From an uncultured Lachnospiraceae bacterium (GTDB lineage: Bacteria > Bacillota > Clostridia > Lachnospirales > Lachnospiraceae), in contig CAMXQE010000008.1 of assembly GCA_947246015.1 (NCBI GenBank), forward strand, positions 40,306-104,305: a stretch of DNA of 64,000 bases, given 5' to 3'. Of the stretch, positions 33,892 to 41,219 are shown in pieces. A model generated the notes under the pieces. That model searched no databases and had not been told where the DNA came from. It saw only the letters and a list, made by a program, of their open reading frames with translations. A program made the position numbers and the translations under genes. Every line of letters begins with the position of its first letter. The first letter of the stretch is position 1.

Positions 33892-33936
33892 TTTCCTGTT
33901 GTACACTATCATACCACACAACAGGAAACAGGGCAA
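33892..33936 (-). promoter_or_regulatory. Promoter and probable autoregulatory operator of the XRE gene
   Basis: - strand promoter: TTGCCC (complement of 33931-33936), 17-base spacer, extended TGgTATGAT (complement of 33908-33913 for TATGAT). Perfect 11-base inverted arms TTTCCTGTTGT (33892-33902) and ACAACAGGAAA (33918-33928), 15 bases apart, straddle the -10. Arm centres are 26 bases apart, so two dimers or one dimer on half-sites are both possible. Confidence 0.7.
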
Positions 33937-34028
33937 TTGTAATACTTCAAAAATGCGTAAAAAAATCCGACAACAAAAAGTGATATATCTTGTTAAATAC
34001 TCCAAATATCTAAATTTTTATAAAATGA

Positions 34029-34057
34029 TTGACCGCAAACGCAGAAGCGATTATGAT
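34029..34057 (+). promoter_or_regulatory. Promoter of rsmD-coaD
   Basis: TTGACC (34029-34034), 17-base spacer, TATGAT (34052-34057), 42 bases before ATG 34099. Confidence 0.7.
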
Positions 34058-34098
34058 AGGAGTAAAGAAAAGAACAGGGAAAGGTTGATAAAAAAACG

Positions 34099-34665
34099 AT
34101 GAGAGTGATAGCGGGTACGGCGAGGAGCCTCCCTTTAAAAACACCGGAAGGGCAGGATACCAGGCCGACTACCGACCGGATAAAAGAAACGTTGTTCAAT
34201 ATGCTGCAGCCTTACCTGCCGGACTGTGTGTTCGTCGATTTGTTCAGCGGGAGCGGGCAGATAGGGATTGAGGCACTGAGTCGCGGGGCAAAACATGCTT
34301 ATTTTGTGGAAAACGGAGCGAAGGCATATACCTGCATCCAGCAGAATATAAAATTTACCGGATTTGAAGAGCGGGCCACTCTGCTAAGGCAGGATGCAAT
34401 GGGGGCATTGACGGCAGTCCGCGAAAAAGAAGTTGATGTGATTTTTATGGATCCGCCCTATGGGATGGGGCTTGAGGAGAAGGTGCTTGACGCTTTAAAA
34501 GGGACAGGCTATGTGACGGAGGATACGCTCATTGTAGCGGAAGCAGCGCTGGAACGGGATTTTTCCTTTGTACGGGAACTGGGATATCAGGTGATGAAAG
34601 AGAAGAATTATAAGACAAATAAACATGTATTTATAAAAAAACAGGGCACTGTATCCGCAGGCTGA
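34099..34665 (+). CDS. rsmD: 16S rRNA (guanine(966)-N(2))-methyltransferase
   Basis: 188 residues. RsmD methylates G966 of 16S rRNA in the small subunit. SAM motif: [20 protein letters not shown] (about 45-64); catalytic IFMDPPYG (about 114-121); the N-terminal basic loop [18 protein letters not shown] with [14 protein letters not shown] is diagnostic. coaD follows after 34 bases, the widely conserved rsmD-coaD order (ylbH-ylbI in B. subtilis). Confidence 0.95.
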   Translation: MRVIAGTARSLPLKTPEGQDTRPTTDRIKETLFNMLQPYLPDCVFVDLFSGSGQIGIEALSRGAKHAYFVENGAKAYTCIQQNIKFTGFEERATLLRQDAMGALTAVREKEVDVIFMDPPYGMGLEEKVLDALKGTGYVTEDTLIVAEAALERDFSFVRELGYQVMKEKNYKTNKHVFIKKQGTVSAG

Positions 34666-34699
34666 AGCGGACAAAAGTCAGTGCGGAAATGAGGTAATC

Positions 34700-35185
34700 A
34701 TGAAAGCGGCCATTTATCCGGGAAGTTTTGATCCGGTGACATTCGGACACCTTGATGTAATCCGTCGGGCAGCGGATATTTTTGACGAATTAACCGTAAG
34801 TGTGTTGAATAATCATTTAAAGACTCCATTGTTTTCTGTGGAAGAACGTGTTAAGATATTAGAAGAGGCGACGAGGGATATCCCGAATGTGAAGGTGGAT
34901 TCTTTCAGTGGCTTGTTAATTGACTATGCCAAAAGAAAGAATGTGCATGTGGCAATCCGGGGGCTGAGGGCAATAACAGATTTTGAGTACGAGCTGCAGA
35001 TTGCCCAGACAAACCGCAAGCTGTCAAACGGGGAACTGGATACGATGTTTCTGACCACCAGTCTGGAATACGCATATTTAAGTTCCAGCAGTGTGAAAGA
35101 GATTGCCAGCTTCAATGGGGATATATCCATGTGCGTGCCGGATTTTGTAGCAGAGCTGATGTATCAAAAATATGGACATAGATGA
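34700..35185 (+). CDS. coaD: Phosphopantetheine adenylyltransferase
   Basis: 161 residues, full length. Transfers AMP from ATP to 4'-phosphopantetheine, the fourth step of coenzyme A synthesis. Nucleotidyltransferase signature [19 protein letters not shown] with the catalytic TxGH (T15-G17-H18 region), [18 protein letters not shown], and the SSSSVKE version of the ISSTxxR motif. AATGAGG precedes the ATG. coaE, the next enzyme of the pathway, is 9 kb downstream in this window. Confidence 0.96.
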   Translation: MKAAIYPGSFDPVTFGHLDVIRRAADIFDELTVSVLNNHLKTPLFSVEERVKILEEATRDIPNVKVDSFSGLLIDYAKRKNVHVAIRGLRAITDFEYELQIAQTNRKLSNGELDTMFLTTSLEYAYLSSSSVKEIASFNGDISMCVPDFVAELMYQKYGHR

Positions 35186-35225
35186 TGTTGTCCGGTGATT
35201 TTCGGGACAGCCATGGGAGACAAAT

Positions 35226-35834
35226 ATGAGTAGCAGGATTGAACAGTTAATTGATGAGATTGAAGAATATATTGACAGTTGTAAATACCAACCGCTGTCC
35301 AATACGAAAATTATTGTAAATAAAGAGGAAATCGATGAGCTTCTGCGGGAACTCCGGATGAAGACGCCGGATGAAATCAAGCGTTACCAGAAAATTATCA
35401 GCAATAAAGAAGCGATTCTGAACGATGCCCGCTCTAAGGCAGAGGCATTAATCAATGAGGCCACCGTACATACCAATGAATTGATTAATGAGCATGAAAT
35501 CATGCAACAGGCTTATGCGCAGGCCAATGAGGTGGTTACGCTGGCGAGCCGTCAGGCACAGGAAATATTGGACAATGCCACGATAGAAGCAAACAATATG
35601 CGCTCTGCCGCTATGCAGTATACGGATGAAATGTTGGCGAATCTGGAGAATATGATTGCACAGACCGTGAATATGACGGCTTCCCACTATGAGAGCTTTA
35701 TCAATAATCTGAACGGGTATGCAGGGATTATCCGGGCTAACCGGGCGGAACTGCGTCCGCAGGAAATAGAGGATTTGCTTGGGGAAGAGGATGCCGGAGG
35801 AAGCGAGGCATTGAATCTGGACATGCTGAAATAA
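35226..35834 (+). CDS. Coiled-coil protein (DivIVA/ATPase-subunit-like)
   Basis: 202 residues, helical and without membrane segment. The N-terminus (SSRIEQLIDEIEEYIDSCKYQ) is followed by RMKTPDEIKRYQKII and a long heptad-rich helix rich in Ala/Asn/Glu (about 65-165, with EILDNATIEANNMRSAA), like DivIVA or F0 subunit b. Such genes lie next to coaD in many Lachnospiraceae and are often labelled only ATPase. A structural role at pole or division site is possible but not shown. It precedes the amidase gene, which supports an envelope link. Confidence 0.7.
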   Translation: MSSRIEQLIDEIEEYIDSCKYQPLSNTKIIVNKEEIDELLRELRMKTPDEIKRYQKIISNKEAILNDARSKAEALINEATVHTNELINEHEIMQQAYAQANEVVTLASRQAQEILDNATIEANNMRSAAMQYTDEMLANLENMIAQTVNMTASHYESFINNLNGYAGIIRANRAELRPQEIEDLLGEEDAGGSEALNLDMLK

Positions 35835-35985
35835 GCATCGGAGAAATCAGGACAGATACCGGATGAAGGACAGAAAGAATGGTAAGAATATAAAAGTGAT
35901 AGAAATATTGATGAGAGACCGGTTTCGAAGAAAAGGAGCCGGTCTTTCTGAAATGGTCTGTACAGGGGAAAAGGAAGAATCGGAT

Positions 35986-37449
35986 ATGGAACATCGATAT
36001 AAAAGAAGTGTGAAAAAAGGAATTGGCAGTCAATGGATTTTCTGCTGTCTGGCCTGCATTGTTTTTTTCTTACGGAGCGGACTGGCGGCTGAGGCGGCGG
36101 AACCGGTAGTAGTGGTACTGGACCCTGGGCACGGAGGTTCAAATCTGGGGGCGGAACACGAGGAATATACGGAAAAAGAGATGACAATGATTGTGGCAAA
36201 AGCCATGAAGGAAGAACTGGAAAAATACGAGGGGATAACGGTTTATCTGACCCATGAGACAGATATGGATATGTCTTTGGAGGAAAGGGCCGCATTTGCC
36301 ATGGAAAAGAATGCAGATTTTCTGTACTGTCTGCATTTTAATATGTCGGAGGAGCATAATAAATTCGGAGCGGAAGTATGGGTTTCGGCATTCGGTGATA
36401 AATATCAGAAAGGATATGCTTTTGCCAGTGTGGAGATGGAGCTTTTGGAGCAAAAAGGGTTGTATTCCCGCGGCATTAAAACGAGACTGAATGACAGTGG
36501 AGAAGATTATTACGGGATTCTCCGCCACTGTACGGCTATGGATGTGCCTGCGGCGCTGATTGAACACTGCCATCTGGACCAGGAGAATGACAGGGAGTTT
36601 TATAATTCCGAAGAGAAGATGAGGCAGTTCGGCATACTGGATGCCACGGCCGCAGCAAAATATTTCGGCCTGCGTTCGGAAGAGCTGGGCGTGGATTACA
36701 GCAATTATAAGAATGTGGAAATTCCGGAACCGTCTGTGCCGGTGAAGCCGGATACTTCGGAGCCGGATATCTGTGTGATGGAAGTAGAAAACGTGGATGC
36801 ACAGACAGGAGAAGTGACCGTGAGGGTATCAGCCGCGGATTACGACAGTTACATCCTTTATTATAGCTACAGCTATGACGGAGGGGAGACTTTTTCCGAT
36901 TTGTTCCGCTGGGAGCCGCGTAACGCGGACACTCTGACTTTTGTGATGCAGGTACCTTCCGGTACGATGCCGGAAGCAGTAGTAAATGTGTACAATGGTT
37001 ATGACCGCATAACGGAGAGCAATCATGTGTCCCTGCCTTCCATGTATTATGAAGAAGCGGTGGAGGCGGGCAGCATGTCCGCTGAGAGCAATGTGGGAAT
37101 CCTGAGAGGGGAGTCCGCAGGGGAAGAAACGGGAACAGGAAATACAGAAGGAACAAGAAATATAGAAAGAACAGGAAATCTGGAAAAAACAGAAAATCCA
37201 AAAGGGCAGCAGGATGAGGAAGGGGAAAACCGGAATGATGCCGGACGTATCGGGGAATATACAGGAAACAGGAAAGTCCCTTCCACGGATAAGGAGGAAG
37301 ATTCACGTGTAACAATCATGTATTTTTTACAGGTATGTTTTGTCTGTGTGGCTATTTTATTCGTGCTGTTGCTGCTGGCCCGTTTGATTATGGGCAGACG
37401 GGGGTGGAAATCAGGTCCTTCAAAGAAGAAAGGAGGAAGGAAAAAGTAG
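35986..37449 (+). CDS. N-acetylmuramoyl-L-alanine amidase, membrane anchored
   Basis: 487 residues. A signal sequence (about 14-36, ending ...GLAAEAAE) is followed by an Amidase_3 domain, a zinc enzyme cutting the bond between muramic acid and the stem peptide: VVLDPGHGGSNLGAE (first His), THETD, FLYCLHFN (third ligand His) and ALIEHCHLDQENDRE (catalytic Glu). Residues about 225-340 form a beta-rich domain with fibronectin-like features (YILYYSYSYDGGETF). Then a Thr/Asn/Glu repeat linker and a C-terminal membrane helix (about 445-470). Start ATG 35986 has AAGGAAG eight bases upstream. The last 30 bases overlap the convergent ylbJ gene. Confidence 0.88.
   Translation: MEHRYKRSVKKGIGSQWIFCCLACIVFFLRSGLAAEAAEPVVVVLDPGHGGSNLGAEHEEYTEKEMTMIVAKAMKEELEKYEGITVYLTHETDMDMSLEERAAFAMEKNADFLYCLHFNMSEEHNKFGAEVWVSAFGDKYQKGYAFASVEMELLEQKGLYSRGIKTRLNDSGEDYYGILRHCTAMDVPAALIEHCHLDQENDREFYNSEEKMRQFGILDATAAAKYFGLRSEELGVDYSNYKNVEIPEPSVPVKPDTSEPDICVMEVENVDAQTGEVTVRVSAADYDSYILYYSYSYDGGETFSDLFRWEPRNADTLTFVMQVPSGTMPEAVVNVYNGYDRITESNHVSLPSMYYEEAVEAGSMSAESNVGILRGESAGEETGTGNTEGTRNIERTGNLEKTENPKGQQDEEGENRNDAGRIGEYTGNRKVPSTDKEEDSRVTIMYFLQVCFVCVAILFVLLLLARLIMGRRGWKSGPSKKKGGRKK
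37132..37203 (+). repeat. Four tandem 18-base units in the amidase linker
   Basis: Units at 37132, 37150, 37168 and 37186, each close to GGAACAGGAAATACAGAA, encoding GTGNTE, GTRNIE, RTGNLE and KTENPK. They lie between the beta domain and the membrane anchor and keep the frame. Confidence 0.75.
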
Positions 37450-38454
37450 GGAAAAGAGTCCATAGTAGGCAAAATTAATGATGGACAGCGCCAGTTTGTG
37501 CAGGATATAACTGCGGAGCGGCAAATCGGTTTCTTTTATCATGCTGTATGTCTGGGCGGTGCAGGAAAAACCGCCGAAGGGAAGCAGCAGGAGAACTGCC
37601 AGAGGGGCGGTATTTCCCATGCGGCTGATACCGCTGGTGATTTCCAAAAGGCAGTTGATAAGGCCGGCCGAATCTGTTCCTGCAACCGGAACGGGCTGCA
37701 GGAGTATTTCAGGTACAAGATTCAGCAGATTAAACAGAATCATATATCCCCCCAGCTTCGAGATGCTGTAAAGTCCGGACAGAATGGCATCATCCAGAGT
37801 ATCTAACAGCGATACCGGACGTATTGCATTGTTGGAACTGTATTCTGCTGCGGACAGGATGCTTGTTTTCATGCGGGGGCTGTCCTGTGCGGCGTAAAAT
37901 TTCGGATAAAGGGCATCCAGTTCCTTTCTGTACAGGGTGTACCTTAAAAAAATGCCGTACAGCAGGGGCAGGCCGTACATACCGAACAGATAGGGGACTT
38001 TTCTTTTAAGTCCCAGCGTCGGCAGAACGAAGCTGATAAAATATACGGGTCCGATGTTATTGCAGAAGGCGAGCAGGAAAGAGGCTTCCTTTTTGGTTAA
38101 TTTCCCGCAGGAATATAATTCCGCAATTGTTTTCGCACCCATGGGAAAACCGCAGAGGAAACCGATTACAATGGCATAGATTCCGTTTAAACGAATCCGT
38201 AACAGCGGCGTAAGAAAGGGGCTTAGGATTTTGGCAAAGTATTCCGTCAGGTTGAGACGGACCATCATACCGGACAGTATCATGAAGGGAAGCAGCGACG
38301 GTATCATCTTATTGAACCAGAGCTGTAAACCGGTTAGCGAGAATGCAAGGCTTTCTATGGGATAGGTCAAAAGCAGGCCGGTCAACAGGAGGAACATGAA
38401 AGTAAGTAAGAAGGTTTTTATTTTTTTCACAAAATCACCGGATTTTTGATTCAC
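37420..38454 (-). CDS. ylbJ: Sporulation membrane protein YlbJ (nucleoside-recognition GATE domain)
   Basis: 344 residues with eight to ten hydrophobic helices. YlbJ is needed in the mother cell for spore cortex formation in B. subtilis. GATE-like features: LWFNKMIPSLLPFMILSGMM, GFLCGFPMGAKTIAELY, LLAFCNNIGPVYF, and the second half with FGGFSCTAQTYSMIK. The start is GTG 38454 with no clear ribosome site; GTG 38430 (residue 9) has GGTGA at good distance and may be the real start. The order rsmD, coaD ... ylbJ matches the ylbH-ylbI-ylbJ locus, but here ylbJ is inverted and its 3' end overlaps the amidase gene. Confidence 0.92.
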   Translation of the reverse strand: MNQKSGDFVKKIKTFLLTFMFLLLTGLLLTYPIESLAFSLTGLQLWFNKMIPSLLPFMILSGMMVRLNLTEYFAKILSPFLTPLLRIRLNGIYAIVIGFLCGFPMGAKTIAELYSCGKLTKKEASFLLAFCNNIGPVYFISFVLPTLGLKRKVPYLFGMYGLPLLYGIFLRYTLYRKELDALYPKFYAAQDSPRMKTSILSAAEYSSNNAIRPVSLLDTLDDAILSGLYSISKLGGYMILFNLLNLVPEILLQPVPVAGTDSAGLINCLLEITSGISRMGNTAPLAVLLLLPFGGFSCTAQTYSMIKETDLPLRSYILHKLALSIINFAYYGLFSLLFPSSFLL

Positions 38455-38474
38455 AACGATTAGTAAAGTATATG
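38446..38474 (+). promoter_or_regulatory. Possible promoter of the pseudouridine synthase gene
   Basis: TTGATT (38446-38451), 17-base spacer, TATATG (38469-38474), 42 bases before ATG 38516. It overlaps the first codons of ylbJ on the other strand. Confidence 0.45.
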
Positions 38475-38515
38475 AACAAAAATTTAAAATAGAATGAAGT
38501 ACGGGGACAGGAAAG

Positions 38516-39223
38516 ATGCTGCGTTTGGATAAATTGTTATGCGAAATGAAAGTAGGAACAAGAAGTCAGGTTAAAAAAGACTTGAAGCAGGGACTTGTAA
38601 CGGTGAATGGGGAAACCGTGACGAGGCCGGAGTACAAAGTAGATGAGGGGACAGACAGGATAACCTATAAAGGAAAGCCCGTAAGCTATCAGAAGCATGT
38701 ATATTATATGTTAAATAAACCTGCCGGTGTGGTATCGGCAACAAAGGACAACACCTGCCGGACGGTAACGGAACTGTTGCGGGATACCGGCCATACAGAC
38801 CTGTTTCCCGTAGGGAGACTGGACAAGGATACGGAGGGGCTGCTTCTTATGACGGACGACGGGGAATTGGCACACCGGCTGCTCTCGCCGAAAAAGCATG
38901 TGGAGAAGGTATACGAAGTAGGGATTACGGAAGAACTGTCCGAGGCGGATGCACGCAGACTGGAAAACGGCGTGGACATCGGGGAGGAACGGCTGACGCT
39001 GCCGGCAAAGGTGGAGATTGCAGATGGAAAGAGAATCTTCCTTACGATTACAGAGGGAAAATTCCATCAGGTAAAGCGTATGCTGCGGGCAGTAGGTCAT
39101 GAAGTCGTCTCCCTGCGCAGGGTGGCCATGGGGGGACTGGAGCTGGACGCCGGGCTGGCGCCCGGAGGATATCGTGAACTGTCAGAAGAGGAGATTGCCG
39201 TGATAAAAGGAGGGCATGATTGA
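38516..39223 (+). CDS. Pseudouridine synthase, RsuA/RluB family
   Basis: 235 residues. An N-terminal S4 RNA-binding domain (RLDKLLCEMKVGTRSQVKKDL, residues 3-23) is followed by the catalytic domain with GRLDKDTEGLLLMTDDGELAHRL, whose Asp in RLDKDTEG is the nucleophile, and the terminal KFHQVKRMLRAVGHEVVSLRR. RsuA modifies 16S U516 and RluB/E/F modify 23S; the VGRLDKDTEGLLLMT pattern with no extra N-terminal region fits RsuA best, but target assignment is tentative. The stop overlaps the start of the next gene. Confidence 0.88.
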   Translation: MLRLDKLLCEMKVGTRSQVKKDLKQGLVTVNGETVTRPEYKVDEGTDRITYKGKPVSYQKHVYYMLNKPAGVVSATKDNTCRTVTELLRDTGHTDLFPVGRLDKDTEGLLLMTDDGELAHRLLSPKKHVEKVYEVGITEELSEADARRLENGVDIGEERLTLPAKVEIADGKRIFLTITEGKFHQVKRMLRAVGHEVVSLRRVAMGGLELDAGLAPGGYRELSEEEIAVIKGGHD

Positions 39224-40776
39224 TGAAGAAGGTATTATATGGAATATTAGGGGTGCTGGCATTGCTCAGCCTGTTTATTATAGCCTGTGCATTTCAGCCT
39301 GATTTGGCAGATAAGGTGTCGGATTTATTGTATGCGGATAAAGGACAGGAGGAGCAGACAGGGGAGGATGAAAAAAGTGACGGGACTGTACAGACACCTT
39401 CTGCGGGCGGACAGCAGGATACTGCATCTGCAGCCGGGGGACAGGGAGCGGAAATCATGATAGCGCCCATGGGCCCTACTTCGGATGAGGTGCTGGGACT
39501 CAACACCGGTTCCGTACATACCGGACAGGGAAACGGAACCGGAAATAAACCATCTTCTTCGGCGGAACGTCCTAAATCACCGGAAGCCGTGGCAGGCAGG
39601 GGCGGTTATGTTCCGGTGCAGGGAGAAAATGAGCAGGTAGACGACAAAGAAGCCGAGAGGCTGAAAGAACAGTATACTTATGGAGAGACCGGGGAGGGGC
39701 TGGATTTTGACGGGGAGTTTTATCCGTATTATGCGATGCTGGACGGCACGCAGCAGGCTCTGTACCGTCAGATTTATGCAAATGCAATGGCGGTGAACGC
39801 CATTTTCAATCCGGTGGAGCAGGTATCCCAGGGGCAGTTAAGGAATGTATTCATGGCGGTCTTTAATGACCATCCGGAGCTTTTCTGGCTGGACTCCGCC
39901 TATCGGGGAAAGTTTGACCGGAGCGGGAACTGTGTGGAAATCAGGCTGGAGTTCAACGAGCTGATTGATAATCTGGATGCGGCGAAAGCCAGATTCAATG
40001 AGGAGGCGGAAAAAATCATTTCGGCGGCGGACCGTCTGGGAACCGATTACGAAGTGGAAGTATACGTCCATAACGCACTGTTAGATAAAATGGAATATGA
40101 TTTGAGAGCCCCGCTTAACCAGAGCGCTTACAGCGGATTAGTAAACGGCCGGACCGTTTGTGCCGGGTATGCCCGTTCTTTCCAGTACCTGATGATGGAA
40201 CTGGGAATTCCCTGTTATTATTGTACGGGTTATGCAGGGGAAGCCCATGCATGGAACATTGTCCAGCTGGACGGGGAATATTATAATGCAGATGCCACAT
40301 GGGATGATACAGACCCGAATACATATGATTTTTTCAACAAAACGGATGCGGAATTCAATACCAATCACAGAAGGGAAGATTTGTCCGTGAATCTTCCGGC
40401 CTGCAACGGTACCAGATATGCGAACCGGGAAAGCAGTCCGCGTACAGCCGGAACGGACAATCCTTACAGCAATGCCAGAACCCTGGCTGATGCGGGGTTT
40501 GATGAAAGCAGCGTGCTGCTGAATCTGGCAGCTTATTATGACGACTGTTACAAACAGATTATGGAAAGCGGAGGCTCCTGTACGTTCCAAAATGTGGTGG
40601 ACGGGGAAAATCTGTGGCTGCAGTGCTATGATGCCTATAACAATGACGATTATTCCGCCGGTTATATGGACCGGGTGTTTACGGACCTGGGCGTGACAGG
40701 ATGTAATGTGGATATTGAGGCGGAGCCTTTGCGCGACGGACGGTTTCTGCTGCATCATACGATTGGATTTTATTAA
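39223..40776 (+). CDS. Transglutaminase-like lipoprotein
   Basis: 517 residues. A lipoprotein-type signal ends in IIAC (C22), so it is likely anchored on the outer face of the membrane. A Gln/Ser/Gly-rich linker (about 45-135) is followed by a transglutaminase-like core with C313 (GRTVCAGYARSFQYL), H342 (GEAHAWNIV) and D357 (YYNADATWDD), the papain-type triad. In bacteria such domains act as proteases or cross-linkers at the cell surface; the substrate is unknown. ATG 39223 overlaps the preceding TGA (ATGA) with AAAGGAGGG upstream; the frame also offers TTG 39220. Confidence 0.85.
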   Translation: MKKVLYGILGVLALLSLFIIACAFQPDLADKVSDLLYADKGQEEQTGEDEKSDGTVQTPSAGGQQDTASAAGGQGAEIMIAPMGPTSDEVLGLNTGSVHTGQGNGTGNKPSSSAERPKSPEAVAGRGGYVPVQGENEQVDDKEAERLKEQYTYGETGEGLDFDGEFYPYYAMLDGTQQALYRQIYANAMAVNAIFNPVEQVSQGQLRNVFMAVFNDHPELFWLDSAYRGKFDRSGNCVEIRLEFNELIDNLDAAKARFNEEAEKIISAADRLGTDYEVEVYVHNALLDKMEYDLRAPLNQSAYSGLVNGRTVCAGYARSFQYLMMELGIPCYYCTGYAGEAHAWNIVQLDGEYYNADATWDDTDPNTYDFFNKTDAEFNTNHRREDLSVNLPACNGTRYANRESSPRTAGTDNPYSNARTLADAGFDESSVLLNLAAYYDDCYKQIMESGGSCTFQNVVDGENLWLQCYDAYNNDDYSAGYMDRVFTDLGVTGCNVDIEAEPLRDGRFLLHHTIGFY

Positions 40777-40876
40777 GTAAAAAGTTTACTCCAAGTCTTT
40801 AAAAAAAGTCCGATTTAGTGTATAGTACATTATGTGCGATTATAATTAGGAAGATTAAAATAATGCGGGAGCTGTC

Positions 40877-41200
40877 ATGGATTGTAAAGAAGCGAATAAA
40901 AAAATGTCCGATTTTCTGAATAATGAATTAAACAGCCGCGAACTAAAGGGATTTGTGGAGCATATTTCCCATTGCCGGGACTGTAAGGAGGAACTGAGTA
41001 TACAGTTTCTCGTGCAGGAAGGAATGGCGCGGCTGGAAGACGGCAGTACGTTTGATTTGCAGAGCGGGCTGGACGGGCTGCTGGAAGAGGCGGAGCGGAG
41101 AATGATTTTTTACAGATGGCTTCACTATTTGATATACGGCGTGGAGGCTTTTGCGATTATAGCGATTATAACCATTATTGTCTTGATAATTGTATTATAG
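40877..41200 (+). CDS. Putative anti-sigma factor with zf-HC2 domain
   Basis: 107 residues. The N-terminal zinc-binding domain has C3, then H29 with C33 and C36 in HISHCRDCKEELS (HxxxCxxC), as in anti-sigma factors of the ZAS class. A single C-terminal membrane helix (about 85-107, AIIAIITIIVLIIVL) would anchor it. No sigma factor gene adjoins it, unlike the usual ECF pairing. A TATAAT lies at 40841-40846, but no convincing -35. polA begins 20 bases later, with which it may be co-transcribed. Confidence 0.78.
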   Translation: MDCKEANKKMSDFLNNELNSRELKGFVEHISHCRDCKEELSIQFLVQEGMARLEDGSTFDLQSGLDGLLEEAERRMIFYRWLHYLIYGVEAFAIIAIITIIVLIIVL

Positions 41201-41219
41201 ACGGAGGACGGCGGAGCGG

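Noticed and set aside
33899..34102. 67-residue + strand ORF upstream of rsmD
   Set aside because: It runs through the XRE promoter/operator and the rsmD promoter, has no ribosome site and an implausible composition.
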